In this document: piece by piece, positions 46,270 through 57,212 of the stretch
Numbering within the stretch: position 1 is the first letter of the stretch
How the letters are laid out: the number at the start of each line of letters is the position of its first letter
Source: Chlorocebus sabaeus
Taxonomy: Eukaryota > Chordata > Mammalia > Primates > Cercopithecidae
Length of the DNA stretch: 64,000 nt
Reading direction: 5' to 3'
NCBI RefSeq assembly: GCF_047675955.1
Contig: NC_132931.1
Coordinates: forward strand, 4,185,001-4,249,000
The notes under the pieces: generated by a model
The model's database searches: none
Told to the model about the DNA's origin: nothing
What the model saw: only the letters and a program-made list of their open reading frames with translations
Position numbers and translations under genes: made by a program

Positions 46270-46450
46270 TACTCTGAGTCACCATGCTCTCTCACCTGGG
46301 TAACAGTCTCTCCTCACTGCTGATCTTCACTCTGGCCTCCCTCAAGCTGTCCTCCACACTGCTGCCAGAGTCATCGTTTAAACGACAAATCTGGTCATGT
46401 CTATCCCTGCTTTAAATGCTCCACTGACTCCCAATTGATCTTTTCAAGAC
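46270..46450 (+). mobile_element. LINE L2 fragment
   Basis: CACACTGCTGCCAGAGTCATCGTTTAAACGACAAATCTGGTCATGTC and TGCTTTAAATGCTCCACTGACTCCC in decayed form are the L2 segment upstream of the usual terminal block. Confidence 0.65.
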
Positions 46451-46689
46451 TAACTGTACACACCCGCACACACGCACGCAATCTGTTACTTAATGTTTTT
46501 GTCTCACACTAACGTTTAAAATCAATACATTTTATTTAACAAGTATTTTGAAATTGTGAACAGATATTATTCACTTTATTTATACGTGCATGGAATAGCT
46601 ATAGAATTGATCATGTATTTGTCCACAAAGAAAACCTTAACCAGCGCACGAAAGTGGAGTCTATAAAGGTTGTATTTCACCTTACATTT
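46451..46689. other. Short unique stretch with CA patch
   Basis: A CACACCCGCACACACGCACG patch (about 46460-46480) is followed by AT-rich unrecognised sequence, possibly an insertion between two L2 pieces. Confidence 0.4.
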
Positions 46690-46810
46690 TAAGGGCAGCG
46701 AACATGCCTATTTTGTCTGCTGCCGCATCCCAAAAGCCTTATTCACTACCTAGCAGAGAGTAGGTTTTGGTAAATATATGGCAAAGGAAAGAAAAAATGA
46801 ATGCATGAAT
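46690..46810 (+). mobile_element. LINE L2 3'-terminus fragment
   Basis: GGCAGCGAACATGCCTATTTTGTCTGCTG, CCTAGCAGAGAGTAGGTTTTGG and ATGAATGCATGAAT match the L2 sense terminus. It may belong with the piece at 46270-46450. Confidence 0.55.
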
Positions 46811-48629
46811 AACAGATACCAGTAGCTAAGCTGCTTTTCACATAGAAGATACTGAAATTCACTATGACAATGTTCTGAGTATTCTTAGATTGAGAGGCAA
46901 GAATATAATTACTGCATAATTATTATTTCATATTAATCATTAGGTACCAAAAATGTCCTCCTTCCCATGACATAACAATTTATTCCATATCAGCTGGTTT
47001 CATGGTCTATCGAGAAGTGCTTCTTCTTCTTCAACATGAAGGACTCTTGTTTGGGTGGGTGTCCCTCTGGGTTACCTAGTTTTCCTAGATGTATAAGATG
47101 TGTTCCCTTGCTGGTTAAGAGTCTGACACTAGTGTCACTTTAAAATCACTGACCACACAGAGTCAGCTATCTCTGTTTTCTCCACCATGTTCCAGGTCAA
47201 GACGACATGGTGAAAACAACACTTGCACCGCTTATCCACCTCTACCTACCTCCTGCCCGAGACTTTCCGTCCTAAATGTGCTTCCCTGACTTCTGTTCCA
47301 GGCTCCACAGTCGCTGTCCCTCCCTCTACCCTGCTGGAACCCCCCCCGCCCACTTGCATGGGGGTACACAGACAGCTGGGGCTTGCCTCCTGGAGCAAGA
47401 ATAGCATGATTACTAAGGCCCCCTTTCAGCTTTGTACTGCTGGAGAAAGTAACATGTGTTGTATGTCTAGGGAAACTAGGCTGTCCAGAGGGACATCCAC
47501 TCAATTGCGAGTCTTTGTGGTAATCCTGATGACCTCCCAGGTTTACTGCAGCAGCCCACAGACCCGCAGGGAATATGAGGCAGAGGATCCTCTTCATCGG
47601 GCCCCTCTATTCCCTGATTCTCTCCCTCATTGTCAGAACATACTCCACTGGCAATTACCTGCAAATTCCCACCAATTATCATCAGCCCAATGACCTCAAG
47701 AGGCCAGCTTGTAAGCCACCTTGGAAGTAAAGAAGAAAATATCCAAGGATTTTACCTCTCCTCACATTTCTCCAGCTTCTGGCCAATGTGAAGGAATTTA
47801 ACATGCCCTGTAGCCTGTCCCAAACTATGAAGCCTGATTTTTCATTAGGTCATGAGATATTTGGTCTCCTACTGAGAGGTTTCAGGCAGTTGTGAGCAGC
47901 CTGGAGAGACACCATTGGGATAGTCCTTCCTGACCTCTCCAAATCATGTCACTACATATGTCACAGAGCCGAGTGGCTCCTCCAACCTGCTTTCTCTTCA
48001 GTAAAGGGAGGCAGAAGAAAACTTCCTGAGGCCAAGTCCTTCTGGTGTTTTTCCTCTCAAAGTTCCAGGACCAAACTGAGGTGAGGGCAGAGGGTTGAGA
48101 AAAGCTTCATTCAACCTCTGAAAGTCAGTAGAAGTAGGCTGACTGGTGTGCTTCCTTGATTTTTCTTTTCTCTCTCCCTCTCTCTAAAAATGGGAAGCAG
48201 GAGGAGCTAAGGATGCCATAAATGAGAAGAAAGATGCCAGATGGAGGGAGGCAGAGGAGGTAAGAGAGATAATGACGAGGGCACAATGCCCAAGTGCAGA
48301 AATAGAGGAATGGGACTTGCTCCTCCAAAGTGAAACAATCCGTAAACAATAAAGAAATCCCAGAATAACCGACATGAAAATTTCTCATCCTGTTATCCAA
48401 GACCCTGAAAGTGTATTAACCTAGACCTACCTCAACCTCGCCGACCTCATATTCCAGTTAACCAGAAAACACACTCCTTTTCCACAAAACCGTGCTGATT
48501 ACCATTCCAACTATCTGGAGCATCTTTCTCTGGCACTTTCCAAAATAAACTCATACCTTAACCCCTAATCAATGCCAGCCCTCTTGGGACATCTCTGGCC
48601 CTTATAATATTAGGTAATGAACGCAACCT
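46811..48629. other. Single-copy stretch with overlapping long frames
   Basis: No interspersed repeat is recognised. At 47223-47693 a 156-codon plus-strand frame overlaps a 121-codon minus-strand frame. Neither product is recognisable. A C/T tract is at about 48170-48186. Confidence 0.45.
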
Positions 48630-48825
48630 TCTAGCAGACTAATTGTACTAGGGGTGAGACCGTAGGCAAGTTACCTAAATGTTCTGGGCCTCAGTGACCT
48701 TATTTATGAATAGGATGATAACAATGGTACTTACTTTATTGTGCTGATGCCAAGATGAAAGAACGTGGCTTACGTGAAGTGCTTAAAAGTATCTGGCATA
48801 CAACAAATGCTCAACAAATGCCACG
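48630..48825 (-). mobile_element. MIR SINE
   Basis: GTGAGACCGTAGGCAAGTTACC, GGGCCTCAGTGACCTTATTTATG, GGATGATAACAATGGTACTT and AAGTGCTTAAAAGTATCTGGCATACAACAAATGCTC follow antisense MIR order. Confidence 0.85.
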
Positions 48826-49120
48826 GTTTATCACACATTCTTGTACTTGACTGTGTGTTGCTCTGAGTGACTTGGGGATAGATTCATAACTGTCTCCTCT
48901 GTTTTCTCAAGCAGGCTAGGAGCTCTTAGAGAACAGCTGTTATGCCTAAAACCTATTTGAGGTACTCCAAAGCTGTGCACATAATAGGGACTAAAAGAGT
49001 TCCGGAAGAGCAGTATCATTGAGCATCTACCATGTGTTAGGCAATGCAATAGATGGTGAAGAGACAAGAACAAAGCTCTGTGGGGCCTACCTCAGGGTCA
49101 CAGGGAGTGTGGGAGGAGGC
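48826..49120. mobile_element. Two decayed L2 ends in opposite orientation
   Basis: AGGCTAGGAGCTCTTAGAGAACAGC (about 48914-48938) resembles a sense L2 terminus. TTGAGCATCTACCATGTGTTAGGC (49018-49041) begins an antisense one. Family call is moderate. Confidence 0.5.
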
Positions 49121-50223
49121 AAACATTTTCTAGATTAACACACCCCCCTTTCCTGTGCCTGCTCCCACATCCTTTGGGAAGAGGCTGGTGGCATGCTTGC
49201 ATTTGTACTCAGCACAGCTACAGATTTGTTGAACATTGTGTTTTGATTAAAAATTAATAGTTGCATTTGACCCACATGGATTAATTTCACTTTCTCTAAG
49301 TATCCCCTTAATTGACAAACTACCATTAAGTGAAAGAACCAATTAAACAGAGCAAACTACTCCCTCCGCCAGTCTTCATCCTCCTTCCTCCCTCTCCATG
49401 GTGTCCTGCCTGAATGTTTTAATAGACTATTTCCATACTAGCACAATGAGATTAATTACTCAGCAAACACAGAAGAACAAAGGTGGGAGGTGTGCTCCAT
49501 GCGGTGCCAGGCCTTGCTCAATCTACCAAAGAGCAAGTGGGTGAAGACCTGGGGAAGGGAAGAAAGACAAGCGATCCACTTCCATGACCTCAAAAGATTG
49601 ACAAGTGCGGTTCATGTCAATTAATTGGCACTCCCAAGCTTATCAGCCATCAGAGGCTGCTCAATGTGCTGATGTATCACAGTTTGGCAAAACTCCTTGA
49701 TCAACTCCCTGGAATGTGCTGGCAAGGTTATTCTAATAACAAGCTGGACAAAGTCCACTTCTTGTGCACTGCAACAAGTACTCCAACGTCCTACCAAGGG
49801 GACATGAAACTCCTTCTCATGTTAAAGTCAGAATGTTAAATGGGATGACTATGCTTATCTGGGTCTCTCAGTTGGGCCCTAAAGAATACTTTCTGCTGGG
49901 GTTTCCTACAGGTTTTTAGATTTTACTATTAGAGTGTCTCTGTGCTCCTTTGTAAGGCTCTGCCAAAGTGAGTGAACAGGAACACTGTACCTTTATTGTG
50001 GCTGGAGAGCTCCAAGAAACTTCTACTTGAGATGGGTCCAAAACAACTCACTGCCTTGAAACAGGAGATGTGTAGACCTAAACCCACCTTTCATCTGGAG
50101 ACTCACAGGCCTATGTCTTTCTAATGAAAGTATCTGAAACCAACCAAATTTGCCAGTTAAAATTTAGGCACAGGTAGTTGGAGAACCAAATGAGTGATGA
50201 TTGACTTTGTTCTCCCCAGCAGA
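49121..50223. other. Repeat-free single-copy stretch
   Basis: No gene or repeat is recognised. Contains the candidate element at 49560-49760. Confidence 0.5.
49560..49760. promoter_or_regulatory. Candidate conserved non-coding element
   Basis: A perfectly palindromic CAATTAATTG (49618-49627) sits in a repeat-free block with GGCAAAACTCCTTGATCAAC and GTTATTCTAATAACAAG, itself partly palindromic. Inference from motif content. Confidence 0.25.
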
Positions 50224-50468
50224 TTTTTTTTTTTTTTTTTTTTTTTTGAGACGGAGTCTTACTCTATCACCCAGGCTGGAGTGCAGTGGCCCAATCTCAG
50301 CTCACTGCGACCTTTGCGTCCCAGGTTCAAGCAATTCTTCCTGCCTCAGCCTCCTGAGTAGCTGGGACTACAAGCACCCGCCACCACACCTGGCTAATTT
50401 TTGTATTTTTAGTAGAGATGGGGTTTCACCATATTGTTCAGCTTAGTCTCGAACTCCTGACCTGAGGA
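50224..50468 (-). mobile_element. Alu SINE, 5'-truncated
   Basis: A long T tract (50224-50247) leads into GAGACGGAGTCTTACTCTAT. The element ends abruptly at CTCGAACTCCTGACCTGAGGA, so about 50 bases of its 5' end are missing. AluS-like. Confidence 0.93.
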
Positions 50469-50777
50469 CCATGAGACCCTCTGCCCCACAGTCTGGCTCT
50501 GTTGTCCTTGGCTTACCCCGGAAGGAGTCTTACTGAACCTACAGTGTGGCTCGTTCATCAGGCACCCAAAGGAAGCTCCCAGGTTTACATTCCAATCCCT
50601 GGCCCATCCCCTTTGAGCTGCAAAGGAGCCTGAGGCGCTGCTTTCATTACTTCAGTTTTACAGGTAATTAAGCCCAGGTAAGTGGGCTGTGTATTTTGTA
50701 AAACACAGTGCCTTGTCTGAGTTTAGACTTAGGTTACACTCTGAGATGGTTTCCCAAAAGTAACTGAGAACACTGGT
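50469..50777. other. Unique interval between two inverted Alus
   Basis: No gene or repeat is recognised in these roughly 300 bases. Confidence 0.45.
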
Positions 50778-50791
50778 AAGAATGTCTTCTC

Positions 50792-51078
50792 CGGTGGCTC
50801 AAGCCTGTAATCCCAGCACTTTGGGAGGCCGAGACGGGCGGATCACGAGGTCAGGAGATCGAGACCATCCTGGCTAACACGGTGAAACCCCGTCTCTACT
50901 AAAAAATACAAAAAAACTAGCCGGGCGAGATGGCGGGCGCCTGTAGTCCCAGCTACTCGGGAGGCTGAGGCAGGAGAATGGCGTAAACCCGGGAGGCGGA
51001 GCTTGCAGTGAGCTGAGATCCGGCCACTGCACTCCAGCCTGGGCGACAGAGCAAGACTCCGTCTCAAAAAAAAAAAAA
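50792..51078 (+). mobile_element. AluYRa-type SINE, very young, slightly 5'-truncated
   Basis: Begins CGGTGGCTCAAGCCTGTAAT, so it lacks about nine 5' bases. It has GCGGGCGCCTGTAGTCCCAG, GAATGGCGTAAACCCGGGAG and GAGATCCGGCCACTGCACTC. This is close to the cercopithecid AluYRa consensus as I recall it, and CpGs are largely intact. A perfect 14-bp target repeat AAGAATGTCTTCTC lies at 50778-50791 and 51079-51092. Confidence 0.97.
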
Positions 51079-51092
51079 AAGAATGTCTTCTC

Positions 51093-53339
51093 TGGACACA
51101 GCCAGCCAGGAGTTTTAAAAGAGCTGGGGCTCACATGGACCCTGGACTATGACAGCTTAGCTATCGGACTGGTGACTTGGCCTTGAAGTGTATGACAGTT
51201 TACTAATGGGCTAGGAACTTTGCAGAGAAACACACTCAGCTTACACCCAGAGTTGAATGTACCACTTTTGGAAACCAAACACCTTCCATTTCTCCTGGAC
51301 GCTTATTCCAGAGTCTTCCTAATCAAGAACTACATTGTGCCTCAATTTCAAGGATGGTCAGCAAACATCATTTTCCCACCACTAAATGCTATGCAGAAAG
51401 AAATCTGTTCTCACAGAATCTAGTGAGACAAAGAAGAAAAAAGCCACATGACTAATGACCCGAAGAAAAACATGGGTTTTTATAATCCAAATTAACAACT
51501 AAGGGTAGGAATATGGCATCTGTTCTTCCTCACTTTTAGGTTTAAATGAAACTCAGTCTTAGTTCTGTCTCCCCAGGAGAAATCACACAACCACAGCTAA
51601 TAATGAAGAGAGTCCTGAGCCATCCTGTGTGGACTGTGTGGACTGTGTGCATTGTGTGGACTGTCCGCACACTGTGTGGACTGTGTGCATTGTGGCTGTC
51701 TCTGAGGAGGTCCAGGTTCGGAGTAGGTGCAGGGAGCGACAGGCAGCCGCACTGTCCATGGCCCTGAGATCTCGCAAGTGTCTCCAGTGTGGATGGAGTA
51801 GCTTGGTGCTGTTACCCCTCAGTGGTCCATGCTGCAGTCAGGTGGCAGCACAATTGTCAAGAAGTTCCACAACAAATTCTGGGTGACACAATATAGCGAG
51901 AAAACACAAGCTCCCACCAGACAAGGAAATGGCTTTTCCGTGGTTTGGGTTTATTCCTAAGGTAGGGTCCCCGAGGAGAAATTCCTGAAAAAATCCCCCA
52001 CCGACTGCCTGGAAACAACAACAAAGGCAGAAGGGAGGTGGAACATGCTCCCGCTTCCCTCCACCCTAAAAAACAACTACTTCCTGTTTAAGGATCAAAA
52101 AAAGAGAGGAGCAATTCACCTGCTAACAAAGCCCGGCCACTTGGCAGCCATCCAAGAATCTAAAGAGAAACCTTGAATTTTGAAAACATAATAGACAAGA
52201 GAGTCAGCTTTAGAAAAGATTTCATCTATCAGCTAACAAGAGGCTGGGGTCATGAAGTAGGGTATTCTTTATACTTGAGAGACCATGCTAAAAATCTCAG
52301 AAACGTACCAGAAGGACCGGGGCTGGGGGGAGCCAGGCGCGATGCTCTTAGCATGTAATAGAGGTTGCTGTTTCAAGGAGGCTTATCATTTCTTCTGACA
52401 TCCTGACAGAAATGTGTAATATAGAAGTTTAGCAATGTGGGCAGGTTAAATTATACGAGGCAGAGGAAATCATTTCACTGTGAATTGGAGCATTGCTGTG
52501 GGCCACTCCAGGCTGAGCCAGCAGCCTCCTGCCCGGGCCCCCATCACTCCTTCTAGAAGGAGGGGCGGCCTGAGGCAGGTGCAGTCTGGAAGAATGTAGG
52601 GCTCAAGGGCTCATGTTTACTAAGTAACACCCTTGAAAGGGAATTTGGCTGTTGTGGGGCTTTGTGTTCAGCCTTTTCTAGGCCCCTCTCACTCTCTTGG
52701 AAACGGGAGGCGTGTGGCCTGAGGGCACTTAGAACCCGAGAGGAGGACACACAAGTCCAGCGGGTGTTCCAGCAAAGCCCTCTATTCCCTACCATTTCTC
52801 TACACCCAGGAAGTAACAAAAAAACACTGTTCAACGAAACAGCTCAGAAGATTCTGAAGGGCCTTTTAATCATCAGAGAAAGATTAAATTCCACTCAGTA
52901 AAATTTGAGTTTAGCATATTTATCTGCAGCCTGAGTCTTTTAAACCAGGCATCTGCGGCTCTGTGTGGGACACATCCCTATTGAGCAGACTGACTCATTA
53001 CCCCGCCATGGTAGATTCCACTGCCCCCACTGCCCCCCGCCTCTGTCCAATGCAGTCCATCCACAAGGCAGAAAAAAACTACGTACCAAGGCACCTTTCC
53101 TCATCAGGACAAAAAATACGTGTCTTTCCACCGTACTTGAGTTACATTGGTTGTGGACAGAAGAAATGGAAACTGCTTCTGTATGATTTGTGACTACGTT
53201 TCCTGGTGGACTCAGAGCAGTTCCCTCCTTGGGTGAGAGGCGCTATTCCTCTGTTCCTACCCCTCTTGCAGGAGAGAGGACGTGTCTGAGGTGTGGACAC
53301 AAAAGGAGGGAAATTATGATCCTCCGTGATCACTGGCAT
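51093..53339. other. Repeat-poor single-copy stretch
   Basis: No interspersed repeat. Contains the 9-bp-unit minisatellite at 51626-51695. Frames of 60-93 codons overlap on both strands. No gene recognised. Confidence 0.5.
51626..51695 (+). repeat. Short minisatellite with 9-bp unit
   Basis: Seven to eight imperfect copies of a GTGTGGACT unit, some in the variant GTGTGCATT. Because the unit is a multiple of three, frames stay open on both strands and give Cys/Val/Asp- or Trp-Thr-Val-type peptides with no meaning of their own. Confidence 0.9.
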
Positions 53340-53535
53340 TTTTAATAAGGTGATGGCTACTAAGCACCACACGTGGCATGCCGGACTTCATCGCACCTAA
53401 TTAAACCATTCCATGGGGTGGGTAAAGGGAGCCCCATTTACAGGTGGGAAAACTGAGGCCCTCTCACACAGCTGGTGGGCACAGCCCCAGTCAGTTATTG
53501 TAGTTTCCACTACACTGAGCTGCCTGGAAGAAAGG
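53340..53535 (+). mobile_element. MIR SINE
   Basis: GCACCTAATTAAACCATTCC, GCCCCATTTACAGGTGGGAAAACTGAGGCCC and CACACAGCTGGTGGGCACAG follow sense MIR order. Confidence 0.8.
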
Positions 53536-54589
53536 GAAAGTAAGGCTGTGTCTCCACCCCTAAAGCAGCACTATTATTCACTGTCACACTCACTGTCCCA
53601 TGCACAGGAGTAGCATCTCATGCACACTCCGTTTTGAAGGAGGCATTTGAGCAAACAGAACACATTAATAAACAGTCCTGATCAAGCACCTGCTTGGGGG
53701 CGGAGATGAAGATGACTTCCTGAACTGACTTTCAGGATTCTCTGGCAGCCACTGCCTCAAAGGCAAGCTGCAGAAAGTCACTGCAGGGAGGCAAGGCTGC
53801 AGGGGCCCAAGCAAGTCGTACTTCACACTCCAGGGCCCACCAGCTGACATGTGCAGCCAGGTGAAACCAGGTTAAAAATCAACATCCAGGGTGACTGCAA
53901 CTGGGAGGAGAGGTCACCAGAGGTGGCTGTATGGGAGCAAGGGGCTGGGGGTGGAGAGGCAGAACCCCTTCCAGCCACAGTGAGTGCAGCCAGGCTGGGA
54001 TGGCCCAGTTGTGTGCTCTGATCATCACCTATGGGTGGACACCTAGATCCTCCAGCCAGAAGGCTGGCCTGCCTTCCCTCAGCAGAGAAGTGTGCCCGGG
54101 GCCACTGCCTTCAGTCACAGTGCAGCCCTTCTAGTGGCTTCTGGTTCCTTCCCAGCTCTCCCGTCCTCTCTATGTAGTCTGGAAATCTCGCTGATATTGG
54201 TGTCTCCGAACACTTTACAGTAAGTGGGCATTAATTAATACTAAATGACAACAGAATTTCTCCCAAATTGCACATGACACTCGCATTAAGAGCAAACATG
54301 TTCATTTGGATAGATGTTATCACGGTGAGTATCACAAGAATTAACAATTTGCCAATGATATGAAGTAAACACTCTTTAAGAGTTCCCTTTAAGTGAAATA
54401 AAAGTAAAAGTAAAAGCTTTTAGGTGTGATTGTTAATTACAGTAACAATTTGGCCATGGCTATGTAAATCTTACATGGATGGAGTTGGTGGGAAGTGGCT
54501 GGGGGCACTAGAGCCAAAGCCAGTGGGCCAGTCTGCCCTTGGGCTTCTGTATTGGGTTAGGGGGAAGTTGAGGATTTTCAAGGCACCAT
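53536..54589. other. Single-copy non-coding stretch
   Basis: No gene or repeat is recognised. A run of AAAAGT units (ATAAAAGTAAAAGTAAAAGC) is at about 54399-54418. Confidence 0.5.
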
Positions 54590-54795
54590 GATGTGCATAC
54601 ATATAACTTGTGCATAAATATCTTATTACACCCTCACAGCAATCCTGTGAGGCAGGTATTAGTATCATACCAGCTTTAAAGCTGAGGATACGGAAGTTTA
54701 GAAGCTGGTAGGTGACTGACGAAGCTCACACGGCTAGTAAGTAGCACAGCTGTTACCAAAAACAGGTTTTCCTGACCCCAAAGCTCATGGTTTTC
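54590..54795 (+). mobile_element. MIR SINE
   Basis: TATCTTATTACACCCTCACAGCAATCCTGTGAGGCAGGTATTAGTATC, GGTAGGTGACTGACGAAGCTCACACGGCTAGTAAGTAGCACAGC in decayed form and TCCTGACCCCAAAGCTCATGG follow sense MIR order end to end. Confidence 0.88.
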
Positions 54796-54814
54796 TCCTA
54801 AAAACTGTGTATTT

Positions 54815-55155
54815 GCCAGGCAGGCTGTGCATCAGAAGTCCCAGGGATGCTTTTGGAAATATAGATTCCTGTACCTCACCTGGAGACTTCTTGTTTTTAA
54901 TTGTAGAGACAGGGTCTCACTCTGTCACCCAGGCTGAAGTGCAGTGGTGCAATCACAGCTCACTGCAGCCTTGAACTCCTGGCCTCGACTGATCCTCCTA
55001 CCTTGGCCTCTCAAAGTAGCGCAAACTACAGGCATGAGTCACCACACCTGGCTAAGAAACTTCTGAATCAGAAAGTCCAGGGTATTGCCAAAGCGCCTCT
55101 CTGAGCACAGGACTCCGAGTGACTGTGATGTGTAGCCAGGTAGGGAACCTCCTCT
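54815..55155 (+). mobile_element. MER5A/B-like DNA transposon split by an Alu monomer
   Basis: GTGCATCAGAAGTCCCAGGG, TTTTGGAAATATAGATTCCTG and CCTCACCTGGAGA lie left of the insertion. ACTTCTGAATCAGAAAGTCCAGGGTATTGCC and CCGAGTGACTGTGATG lie right of it. The order matches MER5A (hAT-Charlie). Confidence 0.75.
54893..55052 (-). mobile_element. Free Alu monomer (FLAM-like) nested in MER5
   Basis: One antisense arm only: GAGACAGGGTCTCACTCTGT, GCAGCCTTGAACTCCTGGCC and GAGTCACCACACCTGGC. Imperfect GARACTTCTK repeats flank it. Confidence 0.85.
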
Positions 55156-55799
55156 CCACGCTCAGCCGCTGGCGAGTCCCATGTTCCTATCTAGCTGCCT
55201 ACCAGGTATTCCATGTCTTCTTGTGCCCTGCAGGCCAGGTTACACCTGGCTTGCTAACAATCCAATCAGACGAATGAGCCAGGGCGAGGCATAGATGCTG
55301 TGGGCATCTTCGCTCTCTCCACTTCAGTCCTTGTCATTGCCACCCGCAGCACCCAAGATGAAGGCCACCAGGAATAAGGTGGTCTGGGCCCCACCACAAG
55401 CACAGTGAAAATAAAGTTGCATGGTTAGCGGCTTCCTCCCACCCACCTCAGGGTTTGGGAATATGACAGGAATCTTACTATTGCCCACAATTCCCCTGAC
55501 ATTCTCCATCCATTACGGGCATTACATTCAGGAGTGAGAACAGTACCAACATCAGCACCAAAGACTTGCTCCTAAGTCAGAGCTGGCAAATGAACATAAA
55601 CAAACAACAACAACACACGGGTATGTGGAAGTCTGAGGGGTGGGTGTGGCTGACAGGGAAAGGGAAACAAAGAATCAACAAGGGTACTGGACTCCCTCCA
55701 CCTGGCTCTAGGCTGTGAGGCAGCAGTGGGCCCCACTGTCCAGTGACAACAGGAACAGCAGCTCGTGGAATGGTCTAGAACTCAAAGCACTCCCGAGGC
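55156..55799. other. Single-copy non-coding stretch
   Basis: No gene or repeat is recognised. A short AAC repeat (ACAAACAACAACAACACACG) is at about 55598-55617. Confidence 0.45.
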
Positions 55800-55950
55800 C
55801 TGCATTTCATCTTTGCCACAGCCTTGGGAGGTATGAATTCTTGCTGAGGTTCTAGAGAGGTCCAGTAGTTTGCTTTGCACAGCAGCAGGTGGTGGTTTCT
55901 GCAGCTTCTGAATCCCAGACCAAACCTTAAGCCCACTTTCCTCCTCAGTG
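55800..55950 (+). mobile_element. MIR SINE fragment
   Basis: CATCTTTGCCACAGCCTTGGGAGGTATGAATTC, GGTTCTAGAGAGGTCCAGTAG and CTGAATCCCAGACCAAACC resemble decayed sense MIR. Confidence 0.55.
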
Positions 55951-56013
55951 GATTCCAGAGATAGGCAGAGAGTTAGAAACTCAAAGGTGATGGTGGATTA
56001 TGAAACGATCAAT

Positions 56014-56105
56014 CCCAAAGTGCTGGGATTACAGGTGTGAGTCACTGTGACCGGTCTGAGTAGCTACTGTTATGGGCCATATCATTCTAGGTATTTTATA
56101 TCTAG
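56014..56105 (+). repeat. Local duplicate of an Alu-MIR junction (partner at 58433-58524)
   Basis: CCAAAGTGCTGGGATTACAG and GTGTGAGTCAC (an antisense Alu 5' end of only about 40 bases) is followed by GAGTAGCTACTGTTATGGGCC and ATTCTAGGTATTTTATATCT. Nine mismatches in 92 bases separate it from 58433-58524. Homology resumes for about 15 bases after the Alu inserted at 56113. Confidence 0.9.
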
Positions 56106-56112
56106 TTTTTTC

Positions 56113-56420
56113 TCTTTTTTTTTGAGACAGAGTTTCACTCTTGTTGCCCAGGCTGGAGTGCAATGGCGTGATCTTGGCTCACCACAACCTCCGCCTCCCA
56201 GGTTCAAGCAATTCTCCTGCCTGAGCCTCCCGAGTAGCTGGGATTACAGGCATCCGCCACCATGCCCGGTGTATTTTTTTTGTATTTTTTTGTATTTTTA
56301 GTAGAGACGGGGGTTTCACCATGTTGGCCAGGCTGGTCTTGAACTCCTGACCTCAGGTGATCCACCTGCCTTGGCCTCCCAAAGTGTTGGGATTAGAGGC
56401 GTGAGGCACCATGCCTGGCC
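56113..56420 (-). mobile_element. Alu SINE, AluS-like
   Basis: A full antisense Alu runs from GAGACAGAGTTTCACTCTTG to GAGGCACCATGCCTGGCC. The GTATTTTTTTTGTATTTTTT linker is locally duplicated. The flanking TTTATATCTAG (56095-56105 and 56421-56431) is the target-site duplication. Confidence 0.95.
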
Positions 56421-56436
56421 TTTATATCTAGATTTT

Positions 56437-56765
56437 TAATAGCGTTAAAAAACAGCGTTACCTTCACAAAACAAGACAGACCCTCATTCAGACCTTTCTG
56501 TCTGACACACTGGGAGGTGTGGAAGCCCGCATCCTTGGTGGCAGTCATAGTTCTTTGACCACCCATATACTATCTCCTCCACCTCTTTCTTGCTAACAGA
56601 AGACAGCACAATGCCAACCTACAGAGGACAATCATGATGAGTCATGGAAATCCTTGTCCCTCTTTGCCAGATCTTTGCTTTTCCCTTCTCTCTCACACTT
56701 AGGAGTGGACTCTTCTAGCCAATGGGACATACAGGACCTGTGACCACCTGTCTGCTTGTCTGCCT
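56437..56765. other. Single-copy non-coding stretch
   Basis: No gene or repeat is recognised. Confidence 0.4.
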
Positions 56766-57212
56766 TGAATGTGCTCTGTAAGGCCCGCAAATGTTACCTT
56801 ACAAGGAAAAAGCATCTTTGCAGATAGGACTCAATTAAGAATCCTGAGTGAGGAGATTATCTTGGATTATCTGGATAGGCCCTCAATGCCACCATGAGTG
56901 TCCTTATCGGAGAGAGGCAGGTGGAGATGAGACACACGAAAGAGGAAAAAGCCACATGAAGACGGAAGCAGAGATGAGAATGATGCTGCCGGAGCCAAGG
57001 AATGCTGGTGGCAACCAGAAACTGGACAAGGCAGTAATGATTCTCCTCTAGAGCCTCTGGGGGGAATGTGGCCCTGCCGATGCCTTGACTTTGGCCCAGT
57101 GAAACTGATGCTCAACTTCTAGCATCCAGAATGCCAAGAAAATACATTTCTATTGTTTCAAGCCGCCAAGTTTGTGATAATTCATTAGAACAGCCACAGG
57201 AAACTAATACAT
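56766..57212 (+). mobile_element. MaLR-like (MLT1-type) solo LTR, 5' part decayed
   Basis: AATGTTACCTTACAAGGAAAAAGCATCTTTGCAGATAGG, GATTATCTGGATAGGCCCTC, GTGTCCTTATCGGAGAGAGG, ATGAAGACGGAAGCAGAGATGAGAATGATG and AGCCAAGGAATGCTGG, ending TCTATTGTTTCAAGCCGCCAAGTTTGTG and GGAAACTAATACA in decayed form, follow a well-known mammalian endogenous-retrovirus LTR. No internal gag or pol sequence is attached. The exact subfamily is uncertain. Confidence 0.65.

Noticed and set aside
47330..47360. C-rich patch as a possible CpG island
   Set aside because: Very short and CpG-poor around it; no promoter-like CpG cluster was found anywhere in the window.
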